Shown: positions 12,591 through 25,329 of the stretch, in pieces
How positions within the stretch are numbered: the first letter of the stretch is position 1
How the letters are laid out: the number at the start of each line of letters is the position of its first letter
Assembly: GCA_036971615.1 (NCBI GenBank)
Contig: JAYKKR010000017.1
Coordinates: forward strand, 62,001-126,000
DNA: 64,000 bases
Origin: Amyloporia xantha
Lineage: Eukaryota > Basidiomycota > Agaricomycetes > Polyporales > Adustoporiaceae
Direction: 5' to 3'
Notes under the pieces: generated by a model
The model's database searches: none
What the model saw: the letters and a program-made list of their open reading frames with translations, nothing else
What the model was told of the DNA's origin: nothing
Position numbers and translations under genes: made by a program

Positions 12591-15329
12591 GCAAATCGCA
12601 CACAATATCTTACTGGTCTCGCATCAATGGACCGGCTCGTTGGCGTTCTGGCGCTCATCCGAGTGGTGTTACATTGCTAAGTATAAGTACATACGCCCCC
12701 TACCCGGATATCTAATGAATGATATTACTCCAAAAATGACGACTAATCTATTCTTTCTTCCATTCCTCCGTCGCACACTCGGCAGCAGTAGACTCGTCAC
12801 TACTCATCAGGGACGACAAGGACAACTAAGGATCATCAAATTGATGTTACCCCCTCGAGGCTGCCACATGTCGCTGTTGATATTAATGAACTAATGATCT
12901 CGTTATTGTACTTAGCAAGTACGGCCATACCATTACCTTGTTGTGCTGTCCGATTGCAAAAGTATGCTCGAGACCAGTCCAACATCTGGTCCCTTCGCTG
13001 ATCTTTTGATGGTCGACCTCGCTGTCGGAGGCGCCAGCAACGTGGTCCCCCCAAACCCCCCTCATCTCTTCCCGAATAGCTATTAATCGTTGCTACCATC
13101 AGGGTCGTCCACGGCGACTACTGCGTTCGTGCGGATATTTACAGACGCTGAAACGGAGATCACACATGCCTCGTACGTTGTCCGCCTTTACTGTACTTTG
13201 TACCAAAGATTACACCGGTGTGACCGTCTGCGCCCACAGTGGATCCTCCTTTGGCTATGTTCAGACGCTGGGCGTTTAGAACTTGCTTTTCAACTACTTA
13301 TAAGGTATGCAAACAAGTAGAACCCCGTCCCCTGAGAATCTGACCACTCAGCCGAAGAGCTATTTGTGCATACAACTATGACTTCACTGACAATTCTCTC
13401 ACTGAGGGAGAACTTTTCACACAGATCTGTGATGTTTCGCCGATTTACGGCGTCCGGATCGGCCATTTCAGGCAGTGTGGTGTAGGTCGCTTTGATTTCC
13501 TATAATTACAAGCGACGTCTAATATCATACTCTAGGCCTTCATTTCGTTATCCGCCATGCCAAGTTCATACATTACGAATTCACCACACGCGCTCGCTGG
13601 CATTCCGCTAGAAACTGTGGCTTCTGAACGTGCGGCAACCCTCTAAAGCTCTGCATTCCCTAATGCCCACGCTCTCACAGTCACGCCCCCAACCCATCTC
13701 TTCGCTATCACGACTTCCAACCGTTCAATCTCCCGAGCCCAGACTCCCGTAACTCATGACCCTGCGCGGAGGGCCTACGCTCACATCAAGTTCGCTGTGA
13801 GTCCTGTCGTTATCAGTGGTCCATGTGAGGACCGAGCACCTCGCTTGTCTTCTCCCGCGATGCTTTCTGTCACCCGAAGAAAGCACACGAGATGACCAAT
13901 CGTTTTGTGAACGTGGAATAAGCGTGCGGAGTGTTACCTGTACGTGATCTGTCGTACGTACTGATTGAGTTCAATGCTTGTCCATACCGGGCAGATTCAC
14001 CTACCTTTTCCCGCGTCCGCCCGATACGAGCATGTTGGGCCATGGCAGAGGCTAAGGGTCGGAGAAGGCCCGGGCGCGAGGGGTGGCGTAAATTTCTTCT
14101 GATCTTCGAAGGTTAGCTAGGGTCATTTCTCCGACTCAGCTCCGGCAGGCGCATTGGGATGAGCTGGTGCAGATGATCTATAAGGAGGAGAATCTGATCT
14201 ATTCCAGTCATACCGCCGATTACTCGAGGCGCGTTGGACCGTGCAGATGACGGTAACTGTACGCTTACAACGTGGTGTACAGGGTCGTCATGCTCGTCGC
14301 TGACGATTGGGGCAAGATTCACACGTTCAATCTAATCAAATGCTTGGTGGGTTCGATTAGATTGACTGGGACAATATTACGAACTTGCTTTGGAGCGTTC
14401 GCGGGAGCATTGCGGCTTGATTGCGGCAAAGATCTCGCTCGGCGGACGACGATACGGCACGAGATCTATTTCGGCGCAATATAATATATCGTTTAGTCTA
14501 TCTGAGGAGTGAGGTGAAATTGGTCAGCGTGAATATGGCCTGAGTCTGGGCTCGGGAGTGGTTTCCAGAATCCACAGATTTCTAGGCAGCGGCTATCATG
14601 GATCCATCATACGATTTGATTAGAGTTCCGTTCCTGCGCGGAATTGCGCTCTGGAGAGGTCCGGGGGGGAAAGACAAGGCGCGGCAATCAGCACGTCCAC
14701 ATTGGATGGCTGATAGTCGTCCCTGTCAAATTAGCTTTGTTGTGAGCTGGTGGGGGTGTCTGGAACCTGGTCAAAGAAACTGCGCCGGAGATATGTTTTG
14801 CGGCTGTCCTGCTGGTGGCACAATTTCGACATTCGAGGCTAGCGTTGCGGTAGCGTTCTGCTGTGTTCTGGCGGTGTGCTCTGTCTTCCGCGAGACGCTT
14901 CGCTGACGGTGTGGTGAATCTGAGGACGCCCGGTAGCTTACACGTTGCTGGGTAGAAGCTGTTGGCGGCCTGACGCGGGGGGTGCATACGGAGTCAGGTG
15001 GGATGAGTATATGGATAATATCAGACAACGGTTGCAAATACCAAGTCGATTGTAATGTGATTTCAGCCCCCGATCTTCCGGAGCGGCCCTTGGATATTGA
15101 ATAATCTTTCCATGCGGCAAACTCAATGTAAACCTAATCGCATCTTCTTCTTTAGATTCGGGGATCCCCTTCTTTATTTGGCTCGTAACAGCCTAAGTGA
15201 CTTGGGCCCCTTTGCGCCAAATCAGCGCCTTATACACCTCTTATATATATACCCTCCATCCCAGCTCTTTCCCCCCCTTTCACCTTGCCACTCCCTCCCG
15301 CCCTGCAAATCCACCAGAACTCACCGTCC
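12591..15329. other. Gene-poor 2.7 kb upstream of the WOPR gene
   Basis: Only short frames are present, none longer than about 100 codons and none with motifs I recognise. Short protein-like stretches such as DYTGVTVCAHSGSSFGYV (near 13,210-13,260) and CAYNYDFTDNSLTEGE (near 13,370-13,420) are not joined by a convincing model. The right end is a pyrimidine-rich promoter. Inference: mainly long upstream regulatory DNA or a 5' leader of the WOPR gene, perhaps with a decayed gene around 13.1-13.6 kb. Confidence 0.35.
15242..15249 (+). promoter_or_regulatory. TATA-like box of the WOPR gene
   Basis: A TATATATA run 81 bp before the ATG, followed by a C/T-rich tract (about 15265-15310) of the kind seen just before fungal transcription starts. 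Position and composition only; no start site is measured. Confidence 0.5.
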
Positions 15330-16918
15330 ATGATGCAGCAGCCCACTCTACAGAACGTACGCATCCGCTCGACCAGAGACGCGTGCCAGATATTCTATGC
15401 AGTTGCACGAAATGTCTTGCCCATGACTACTCGCCGTCTCGATGCAGAGGAACGCCGGGCGTGAGCCAGAAAGCCACCGTTGTCATGCATTCAATTGACC
15501 CTCCATTTCCCAGAATTATCACAGGGAATGTTTATATCTGGGAGGAACGCTGTGCCAATTCTGAAGCAACGGGTATGGGCATGGAAAGATGGTCTGTAAT
15601 CTTCCTGTATCGCGGTCGCTTATGTTCACGTCCTCTGCAGGACTGACGGTATGGGTTGGGGGCCTAGCCGAGTTCGAGATGTAAGTTCTCGTTCGCTCTA
15701 GTCTCACTATAATATCCCCTCATCCTGTATGTTAGGAATTTCTGTTTTATCACCAACGAGAAAGTGAAGTCAACGAAGACCCAAGCCATCCGTCCGCCCG
15801 GTGGGCAAATATGATGAGGTGAGTTTTGAGCCGTGTTTGTTGTCGAAGCTCCCCCCATGTCTCACCTTACCATTGCTAGACGGCGTGAGCCTCGCCCAGG
15901 AAGTCTGCCGTTCTCGCGGTCGGACTCAGAGCGTCTCATCAAGCAGACCTATAGCGTCCATGTCTCCCTACCCGACGATCACCCCCGAGGAGTCACACGT
16001 AAATGGCATCTCAGTAAATAGCACCCGTTGTTTAGCGGCGCCACCCCAGGTCTAACCACCGTTTATCTTCCAGCTGCCTATTTTAGCCAAACTACCCTGG
16101 ATGGCCTCGGAACCATTGACGATATCCCGGGTGTTGGAAACGTCCCCGTGCCAGAAGGCTGGTTCAGAAGTGCGCGTGCAAGCAAGGCGAAGCGGACGGA
16201 GCCCAATTCGGGCGACGAGTCCTCCACGCAAGATCCATGGGGTCTCGGGGTGCAGCCTTCTGCAGGGCACGGCTTATCTCAATTTCCACTTGACCACATA
16301 GCCGGTACGTTAGACGTAGATTTCCCTGGATTAGTATCTTACTATTCGTCCTCTGTCCGCTGTGTAGGACCGAGTTCTTATTCATACGCTCCTCATGGTG
16401 CGCCGCACTACTCGACGACGGAGCAACATGTGATTAATAGTTCGGCGGCGACACGTTATCATGCAGCCCATGCAATGGCCGTCGTGCCTCAATTACCGAC
16501 ATTACACGACTCGGGCCTGCAGTCTTATCGCGACCCCTCGCCGCTCAACTTCTCTACATCCTCCACTATGTCGTCCTCTTCCTCCTCGTCAGACCCAGAC
16601 TACTCCCCGCACCCGTTCTCCTCCCCGCTCAGCCCGCCAGACGCACTTACCCGGTCGGGCCCCCCATCTGCGCACATCGAGCAGGCGGCGCTGGGCTCGC
16701 GCGACCTGGTGCCGCTGACCGTGCTCCAGGGCCTGTCGCGCCCGATGCGCAACCCCGTCGACGAGCAGTTCTTGCGGCGCTTCTCCACGACGGGCGTCAC
16801 AAGCTCGGACTTTGCGCGGACATGGTCGCCGTCGGGCGCTCGACAGACGGGCGCAGGCCGCGGGGACTGCGAGGGCGAGGAGATGAAGCCTCGCATGCCC
16901 ATCAGCGTGGACTGGTGA
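15330..16918 (+). CDS. WOPR (Gti1/Pac2) family transcription factor
   Basis: Seen: six exons, 15330-15460, 15514-15591, 15641-15680, 15736-15818, 15880-16013 and 16074-16918, all GT-AG and in phase. Together they give the WOPR domain: VRIRSTRDACQIFYAVARN and RRLDAEERRA (WOPRa), VYIWEERCANSEATGMGMER, WTDGMGWGPSRVRDEFLFY, then RLIKQTYSVHVSLP and KWHLTAYFSQ (WOPRb). The large last exon encodes a Ser/Pro-rich low-complexity tail. Known: WOPR proteins (Wor1, Ryp1, Gti1, Pac2) bind DNA as master regulators of morphology, development and virulence switches in fungi. The start is the first of two adjacent ATGs; it lies close to the domain edge, as is usual. The long gene-free upstream region suits a gene with elaborate or self-regulated control. 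Confidence 0.93.
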
Positions 16919-18059
16919 GCCCAGCGCGCGCGGACGCAACGCTGGGTCCTCGTTACGTGGTTGTTATTTCAAGTAGGAGAATGGCGCACGCCGTGGGGCG
17001 CTTCAAAATCGATATCGGCGAGTTTCAGCAACTGCACCTTGCAATTTGTTAGGTGTTTCATTCCTGTATCACCCGTGTCTCCTGCCTCTCCACAGTTCGG
17101 TCTCGACCCCAAATGAGTATGGCAGGCACCCGTCAAAAGGTTAGGATGATCATTAGATCGCTCCATGCAGACTTTATTCGGCGGTTATTCTGCCGGCCCA
17201 CGGATTGTTGCTGTGCGTTCTCGATATGCTGATGTTTAATTTGCAAATGTGGACTTCCCGGATACCCTGTCACTTATGAAACTGTATTGTATGTACACTA
17301 CCTAACTTTGTTCTGGTGCCTCTCTGCTCCACGCTTTCCATGCGCTCCTAGCTCTCTGCCTATCGTGTACGTTCGCCTGTATATTAGCGCGACCGCGCAA
17401 TTGTATAATTCCCCTCGTCACGCCGACTGGCCAAAAACGGACAAATGAAATTCGTGCGCTTGGACAGTTTCTGTCAACTGTAGAGTCGGCCCGACTGACG
17501 GCTGGCTTAAGGAAATGGGTCTCCCCAATATCACAAAAGGTCATTCGAGTGCTATTCAGGCCTCAGTGGAAGCCACGACGACAATTCGACGCCTTCCCGT
17601 CCACCCTCAATGCCTCATATTCCGCGGCTGGTATATTACTAGAACGACTGGCCATGGACTTCGCGTAATTTCCACCGACGGGGTCACGTTCTCAAATTCT
17701 GCGCAAATTTTACAGTGCGAATTTTCGGGTGCTAATGGGCAGGCACACAGCGCGGAAAACGGGGTGAATGGTACTGCCGTCACCGCCTATGTTAACGCGG
17801 TAGACCGCCTTTGTGCATGCCGGAAATAGCTAAATTGTTCCTCGTTCTCCTCCCTCGCAGGCACCCCTGCGAGTGGCCGGACTCGGCGGCAGCCCGCTTC
17901 TATACTCGAGTGTCTCAGACGTCATCCTCCCACATGCTGCACGCCTGTCGCCACACTTTGAGGACGCCGGTACCGATGCTGGCGTCGGCGACGACGACGA
18001 TGCGTCGGATGCGATATCAGAAAGAGGTCGCGCGCACTGTGTTACCGACGACAATAGAC
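16919..18059. other. Convergent intergenic between the WOPR gene and MUTYH
   Basis: 3' ends of two convergent genes. Open stretches at 17515-17829 (+) and 17873-18067 (+) have somewhat protein-like composition (for example APLRVAGLGGSPLLYSSVSD across a plausible acceptor at 17860), but I cannot assign a family or a start. Treat as no confident gene. Confidence 0.3.
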
Positions 18060-20125
18060 TCACTTAGCTTTGGCGACATCCGCCATGGGGATCCATGCCG
18101 CTTGCACTGGTGTTAACTGATCACCAGCCTCTGCCGTAAGATATGAAGAACCTCGCGTTGTCTTCTTGCTGGCTGCCTTCAGTTCGCGCTTGGCAGCACC
18201 GCCGACGGACTGTGGAGGGTCTGGGGGTGCCAGGGACGGAGGTTCGTCACCGCCACCTTCCAGCACGACCCACTGCACCCGATACGTCTTCTTGATGTGG
18301 GAGAAGACGTGTATGACATCTCCAGCCGGGTGGATTTTCACGATCCGCAGCGTGGTCAAAGGTTCTGAGCCGGAAATCTCCCTGGTGGACGCCTGTTCAT
18401 CCGAGGTTCTTGCGGGACGCTGCTTCAAGTCAGTGGGTGGGGACGCTAACAAATCAGACAGAAGAGAGTACGGAATCTTCATCTGAGCAGAACGAGACAT
18501 AGTCACAGGGACGTTAGGCGAGGTGGGAAATTCGTGGAGGCCGGCCAGTAGCCCTGAGAGGCATGGAAGTCCGGTCAATACAGGCAGAGTGGAACGTAGA
18601 TAGTCGTTTCGAGATTGAGAAGCGCGTCAAGATGCACGATTACTCACCCACTTCTGGACGCCGTACAAGCAAGAACCAACGTTCGCCATCAACGTGGCGA
18701 CGCCACTCAATAACGTTCACGATATCAAGCTCTTCTCTGGCCTTTTTCCTTTCCGCTTTCATAGGGAAGCTGGTCACCAGACCGCCTGGAGGCAGAGGTT
18801 CGCAGAGCGTGCACAGTTCCTCGATATCTGGCACTTCGCTGTCCCTTTGCGATGTCACCACTTCCGGTTCCTGCGGGGAAGAGCATCAACGGTGGGACTA
18901 CTTTCATCCGTTCATGTGACGATCACCTTGACCTCGCCTTCAGCCATGTATTGAAATTTGGACGCTTGGCACCATGGCTGGAGAGGGCATGAATTGCAGC
19001 TAGGATCACGGACCTTACAGACCGTTGACCCCAGTTCTATCAGCGCTTGATTCAGATCCCCCGGGACGTGCACAATCTGCTACTAAGGTTGTCGCCCCTC
19101 CCCATAGGATATCAAGGGTCCGTTTTGACTTCGGAGGTGCGTGCAGAGCCAGTACGCGGCTCAGAAGGCGATGCACGTTCCCATCCAACTAGAAGCACGG
19201 CGCCATGCAGCATGGGCGCCCGTCGGAGTTGAGCGTTGAATAGATATCAAGTGGAGATGTGGACGCACGACAGGCACACATTCATTGTAGGCGATTGAAC
19301 AGATGGCCCCGGCGCTGTATCTTCCTATGCCTGGGATAGTCTCCATGGCCTTTGCATTAGCGGGAAGACGACCGCTAAACTCGTTGACGGCTCTTTGGGC
19401 GCCACTGAGCAATCGGGCCGCCCGTGAATAATATCCGAGCCCCTTCCATAGACTGTTGACTGTTTCTAAATCTGACGCAGCCTGTGAAGGATTAGTGAGG
19501 ATGACAAAAGGCTCAACGAAATAGGGAGCGCGTACGAGGTCTCTGATAGTCGGAAATCTGCGTGGGCAATCAGTTAGAAGGAACATTGAGATTGAACGGG
19601 ATTCTGGAACGTATGTACTTCTCCATCCAATTATTATAGTACGGGATCACGGTTGCGACCTGGGTCTGTTGCAACATAATCTCTGAAACCCAGACCTATG
19701 GAAGCAACAGCTGTCTCCGGTCAACGGGATAAGACGGAGGAGTGGATGGAGATTGAGACCTCGTACGCTCTTTGGCTCCGCTGTTCATCGTTGAGAGATG
19801 GGTCATAAGGTTTCCGCCAAGGCATGCCGCGCGACGCGTGTACGCCTACATACCATCCGAGCAAAGCGTTCCGTAAAGGTTCAGGATCCGTGATATTATG
19901 GACTGAAACCCGATGCAAGTTCATCGAGCTCGCGGAAGAAGTATCGCGTTCGCTGCTTTTTGATACGTCTTCAATAATAGAACTCGTGCGTCTGCGTTTC
20001 TTGACTATCTTCTTTTGTTGTTTTTTGGCCCTTCTAGCCGGAGCCTGGGACGCCTCGGGCTCATAAGCCTCATCACTGAGATCACTGTAGTCGTCGTCTG
20101 ACTGCTGAGCGCGTTTCCTGGGCAT
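18060..20125 (-). CDS. MUTYH: A/G-specific adenine DNA glycosylase (MutY/MUTYH)
   Basis: Seen: a basic, nuclear-localisation-like N-terminus (MPRKRAQQ, later [13 protein letters not shown]); then [29 protein letters not shown], and the helix-hairpin-helix [15 protein letters not shown], leading through a splice to [19 protein letters not shown] with the catalytic Asp. The 4Fe-4S ligands follow as C-x6-C-x2-C-x5-C (VCKDRDPSCNACPLQPWC). The C-terminal part ([40 protein letters not shown]) is the NUDIX-like 8-oxoG recognition domain. Known: it removes adenine mispaired with 8-oxoguanine in base excision repair. The first intron in the VWVSE region and the donor GTGCGT before DGNV are inferred from frame and consensus. 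Divergent from ERV29, with three MluI boxes upstream. Confidence 0.94.
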
Positions 20126-20192
20126 CGCCTTCTCTGTGAACTGTGTCGACGAGCAGAGGGCCAGGTGGCGGTTGGAGGCGAAGAGTAAATTG

Positions 20193-20216
20193 ACGCGTCG
20201 CGACGCGTCGACGCGT
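20193..20216 (-). promoter_or_regulatory. Cluster of three MluI cell-cycle boxes (ACGCGT)
   Basis: ACGCGT occurs at 20193-20198, 20203-20208 and 20211-20216, about 70-90 bp before the MUTYH start codon. The motif is palindromic, so strand is nominal. Known: ACGCGT is the binding site of MBF (Mbp1-Swi6 type), which drives G1/S transcription of DNA replication and repair genes in fungi. Confidence 0.65.
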
Positions 20217-20522
20217 GACGGTGGCTGATCAACAACTCGCCGACATGTTCACCCGAGTACGTCCTGGCATAATACTTCCGTCTATCTGTACGTCCAAACA
20301 CTCTATTCTACAAATTCTGCTCTGCGAACCGCCCTGAAACACGCTGATAGACTCCTGAGCTTCCTGAGACACAAAGCGGCATCACTACGATCCCTACCAG
20401 TGCAAGGCGGTGCACCCAAAAAGGGAATTAGTCTCAAAGTATGTTCCCACGGTCTGGACACGCCACGTCGTCTCGCGTCTGGCCAGCTCCCTCTGTCTTT
20501 TCCAACCTTCTCTCATCTCGCC

Positions 20523-21736
20523 ATGTCAGCTCGCATTTCTCTCGCACGACCACCAGCAGCCTCTGGAGGCTACAGTCCTGATCCCCACGGTTTTGCAAAC
20601 TCACGATCTTCCACTGGCTACCGCGCAGCCAACCCTGACGACCCCCGTGAAAAGCTACGCGCGTTCGCGCGGACGGTTGAGGATAATGTCGAGATTTACA
20701 CGCAGCCTCTGAAGCCGCACCTACCTGCTATTGGGAGATTCTTAATTGTTGTTACGTTCTTGGAAGACTCCCTACGAATTATCACACAATGGAGTGACCA
20801 GCTATGGTATCTGCAGCGGTACGTGTTCGTCTTCTATGCATGTCTCAGGTTCTGAATTAAGCCACGTATTTAGACATCGGCATTTCTGGTGGGGCTTCTC
20901 CCACCTGTTTCTTCTGATTAATGTTGTTGTAAGTGGCATGATTTCTGCTACCAAAAAGTCTCGCGAACAACGGCAACTTCTCAGACCATGCTTGGCGGCT
21001 CGGGGGCCGTTATTCTGAAGAAGTACTCAGAGTATGCCGTCGGTGGTCTTCTCGGAGTGGTGGTTATGCAAGCGTTTGGTTATGGACTCATCTTCGACCT
21101 CAACTTCTTCCTCCGCAACCTTAGTGTGATCGGTGGTTTGCTCATGGTCTTCACCGATTCGATGTACACTCGCAAGAAGATCTTCGCGGGCTTGCCATCT
21201 CTCAGCGAGAATGATCGGAAGAAATAGTGCGTCCGTCGTGTCTACCTGTAGTCAGATTGATGACACGCCGTTGTTGCGCAGCTTCCTCCTTGCCGGCCGA
21301 GTGCTGCTTATCTTCCTGTTCCTCGGCTTCATGATTCGAGGGACGTGGAGCTTCGGTCGTGCTCTCGTCTCCATCGTTGGACTTGCAGCGTGCGTCATGG
21401 TTGCTGTCGGTTTCAAGGCAAAGTGGTCAGCCGCTTTCCTTGTCATTATGCTGTCCATCTTCAACGTCTTCATCAACGCCTGGTGGAGCGTCCACTCTGC
21501 ACACCCGCAAAGGGATTTCTTGAAGTGAGTTTCAACCACTTAAGTCATGCCCCGGCCTTACCATGTTTCTCTCTAGATATGACTTCTTCCAGACACTATG
21601 TTCGTACTCCACTGACTTGCTCACGCGCTCAGTCACTCACTGTGTCTGATATTTAGCGATCGTCGGTGGTCTGATCCTCCTCGTCAACATGGGCCCTGGT
21701 GGTCTATCCGTCGATGAGAAAAAGAAGACGTATTAA
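20523..21736 (+). CDS. ERV29: ER cargo receptor Erv29 / SURF4 homologue
   Basis: Seen: a start at MSARISLARPP, soluble N-terminus, then LRAFARTVEDNVEIYTQPLK and IGRFLIVVTFLEDSLRII, the SURF4 signature. Hydrophobic segments are spread over five exons, ending INAWWSVHS...[24 protein letters not shown] (in pieces, joined by short introns). The protein ends KKKTY, a dilysine KKxx ER-retrieval signal, before TAA at 21734-21736. Known: Erv29/Surf4 packs soluble secretory cargo into COPII vesicles and cycles between the ER and Golgi, which fits the KKxx tail. The frame across the second intron (IN VV to TMLGG) and the GTGCGT donor after NDRKK are consistent with the family. Divergent from MUTYH (397 bp between starts). 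Confidence 0.94.
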
Positions 21737-22235
21737 ACGCATGTGGCTGCGTCACTATTCAACCTTCAAACATTGCGAGCGGCATGCTATACTCGTCGTA
21801 ATTATCGAGTATAGATGCCTGGCTGTTGGGATGCGAGTCTTGATGGGGGTGGGTTTCGTTGTGTATCACCTATCTGTCTCAAAATATGGTGTCGCGGGAC
21901 TCTTTAATTATATATTTGCAATGACATGGCGAACCACCTCTTGACCGTGTCCTAGGCTGTACGATACCATGATACAGAAGTTAACGATCGAGTCTCCCGC
22001 CGAGCAAAACATTTGCCCGCGGCTTCAGCTTAATATCACGTGGTGCGGGGGAGCCTCGATCGGCAAAATTTCTGCTTTTCTGCCTCAGGCAGCCTGAATT
22101 TATATGAGCTTGTAGGTCTAGCTCTGCCATCTCCACTGTATCCAGACCATCGTCTCTGTTTCTCTGGTACGGAGTACTCAACACACGAAAATCTGCAGCC
22201 AATACCATTCTAGTCGACTTGCTTATAAGCAGATC
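21737..22235. other. Intergenic between ERV29 and ENP2
   Basis: Tandem gap of 499 bp: 3' UTR of ERV29 and promoter of ENP2. No gene or repeat seen. Confidence 0.5.
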
Positions 22236-24961
22236 ATGGTTGCTCTGCCTGATCCAACCTCGGTGAAAGTATACACTGTCAATGGCGCTGCTTCAGGCTC
22301 TTCGTCGTCTCTCCCAGACTGGCTTACACGCAAACGCGCGGCCAAGGGAAAGGGAAAACGCGCAGCTGTGCGCGAGCAAGTCGAAGGCTCGATCGAGCTC
22401 ATCCAGGACTTCGAGTTCCCCGAGGCGAGTAACAAGATAAAGACAACGCGAGACGGGCACCATGCTGTGGCGACGGGGACGTACAAGCCCCAGATTAAAG
22501 TCTGGGAACTTGACCAGCTGTCGCTCAAGTTCGAGCGACACACAGACGCAGAGAACGTCGACTTTGTTGTGAGTAAGTCGTCACTTACCTCCCTATCGCG
22601 CTCTGGATTTCGTTGAACTCCACGAAGCATGTCTGACTGAAATTCTCAAACCGTAATCTCAGATGCTCTCCGATGACTGGACTAAATCCATCCACCTCCA
22701 AAATGACCGCTCTGTCGAGCTGCACACACAGGGCGGCTTCCACTACCGCACGCGCATTCCTCGCTTTGGCCGCGCACTAGCATACCACTTTCCCTCCTGC
22801 GATGCTCTGCTGGGTGCATCCGGCCCCGAAGTCTTCCGCCTGAATCTTGACCAGGGCCGTTTCCTCAATCCACTACTCCTCCAGGGCGAAGGTGGCGAGG
22901 ACATTGCGGGTGTAAACGTGATCGACATCAACCCGGCACATCAACTGTTCGGGTTCGGCGTGGAGGGCAATGGGACGGTCGAGTTCTGGGACCCGCGGTC
23001 GAGGGCGCGCGTGGGCATCTTGAGATTGCCAAAGGATAGGCTTATGCCGCTCGGCTCGGCGGGTTCTGTACCAGCGCTGCCTGGTGTTGACGAAGGAGCG
23101 CAGCGCTCGTTGTCTGTGACTGCAATCTCGTCGAGGATGGACGGGCTGTCGTATGCGATTGGTACGTCGAGTGGGCACACGCTGCTTTATGATATCCGGT
23201 CCGCACGGCCTCTGGCAGTGAAAGACCAAGGTTATGGCCTCGACGTGAAGAACGTTACATGGATCGAGGGTGGGAGCCGGATGGCGGGCGACGGGCTTGT
23301 GCTGAGTGCAGACAAGAAGGTGATCAAAATATGGGATCGTCATTCGGTACGTCTTTTCCCGCTCGGTCACGTTTATCTCTTTCGTTTCTGTCGCCTTACA
23401 AGCTAGTTGTACACGATTGATCTTATGGTTCGCCTGCAGCCCGAGACCAACTTCGCCTCGATCACTCCTGCGCAAGACATGAACGACGTGCACCACGTCC
23501 CAGGCAGCGGTCTCCTACTCCTCGCAAATGAGGGCATCCAAATGACGACGTTCTTCGTTCCCCAACTCGGCCCAGCTCCGCGGTGGTGCAGTTTCCTCGA
23601 ACACCTGACTGAGGAGATGGAGGACCAGACCGCTCGCACCGCATACAAGGACTACAAGTTCGTTGAGCGCAGCGAGCTCACGAGGTGCGTTATCATTCTG
23701 CTCACACACTTCTACTTGGTTACAAGTGGTATGATTTCTACAGCCTGGGTCTGGACCATCTCGTTGGCACGCCTGCGCTCAAGCCGTACATGCACGGCTA
23801 TTTCCTGGCTCTGCCGCTGTATGACGCTGCACGCGTGATTGCGAATCCATATGTGTACGCAGAGCACCGCGAGCGTGCGGTACGCGCCAAGATGGACAAG
23901 CTCGCGGAGACGCGGATACGGACGAGGAAGGACGTGGCTGTGAAGGTGAACAAAGCGCTTGCGGAGAAGATCTTGAAAGAAGAGGAGAGAGCGAAGAAGA
24001 GGGAGGAGCGGAAGATGAAGAGGAAGGAGGCGAAGGAGAAGGAGGCTGAGGACGCGATGGAGATAGTTGAAGAGGGCGGGGAAGAAAGCGGAGAAGAAAA
24101 GGAAGCAGAGGGCAAGCACGAGAAGCCGAGTCTGCTCACAGACCCGCGGTTCAAGGGCCTTTTCGAGAACCCCGAGTTCCAGGTGGACGAAACGACCAGG
24201 GAATTCGCTCTGCTCAATCCGTCTACGGTGGCCCAGCGGCAGAACCGAGAGGGGGCTGGTAGTGGCAGGCGGGCAAAGACCGCGGTGGAAGAAGAGGAAG
24301 ATGAGAGTGATAAGGCGTCGTCAGATGGCCTGAGTAGCAGCGAAGAGGACAAGAGCGAGGAGGACGGCAGCGAGGACAGCGACGTCGCCGGAGGTATGTT
24401 TCTACTATTGCGCTGTTACCGACCCACGAACTGATGTTTGCCATTACAGAGCTATGGCAAGACGATATACGCGCACGTATGGCGGCACGGGAATCGTCCC
24501 GCCGTGCACGTCCACCGCCAACTCGTAGGGAGCCCAAAGTCCAGTTCGTGCCCTTGCGCGCACGAGCCGACGCTCAAGGCTCCGCCGCTCGCTTCACGGA
24601 CAGAAGTGCACCGTTTGGTCAACGGCGCGCTTCGCTTGGGGATCTCAAGGGGAAACAGAAGGCATCGCCGCGCAATATGGATGTACGGCATACCGGCGAC
24701 GGCGGGATGGAGGTTACCTTCATACCGTCTTCGTCGAGACACGACGACGAGGAGATGCTCGGGGACGATGACGGCCCGCGGAAGCAGAATAGCAAGGACA
24801 GCGGCAGGGCGAGGCGGAAGGGTGTGGAGACGTTTGGTGCGGGAATGGAGAAGGGTGGGGAGGATCCAGAGAGAGAGATGAGCGAGAGTGAGCGGAAGGG
24901 AAGGACACAAAGACGCAAGGGGATGCGGAGTGGGAGTAAGAACACCTTTAGGAAGCGGTGA
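22236..24961 (+). CDS. ENP2: Nucleolar WD40 protein Enp2 / NOL10
   Basis: Seen: N-terminal MVALPDPTSVKVYTVNG, then SIELIQDFEFPEASNKIKTT with DGHHAVATGTYKPQIKVWEL, a WD40 propeller with RSVELHTQGGFHYRTRIPRF and WDPRSRARVGIL. A charged Lys/Glu region follows (KREERKMKRKEAKEKE, around 23.98-24.06 kb), then the NUC153 motif DPRFKGLFENPEFQVDE and a basic C-terminal tail. Known: Enp2/NOL10 is an essential factor of the small-subunit processome for 18S rRNA maturation in the nucleolus. At least four introns (donors near 22571, 23347, 23682 and 24393). The acidic and basic blocks match the family; length (about 850 aa by eye) is also typical. Confidence 0.93.
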
Positions 24962-25329
24962 GTCTGACACTGGACGTTGGGAGTGTCATGTTATCTCCGT
25001 TTTGTCCTACCTACAGCGGGATATATGTGCTAGTGTTCAATGGGGATGTTTACTCCATGTACCTCGCCCAATGTATCAATTTTTCGCTGGGTTGTAGTTA
25101 TCAAACATACTGGTTTGTCGGGGAACTGCCAATACAGAAGACACGGAACACTGTAGAGGGCGGGATATTACCAAAAGAGGCAAAAGGCGGGTCACTGATT
25201 TGTGAGCCACGTGACGGATAGCGTCCGCGGACCACTTGTCCTTGCACTGCATTGACTAGAGCCAGCTTTGTGTTCTCCCTTGGATCGCTACATGCAACAG
25301 CACCTGTAATCCCGTACAGCGACTCTCTA
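24962..25329. other. Intergenic between ENP2 and the coiled-coil gene
   Basis: Tandem gap of 368 bp. A CACGTG E-box is at 25208-25213, about 120 bp before the next ATG. No gene seen. Confidence 0.45.
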
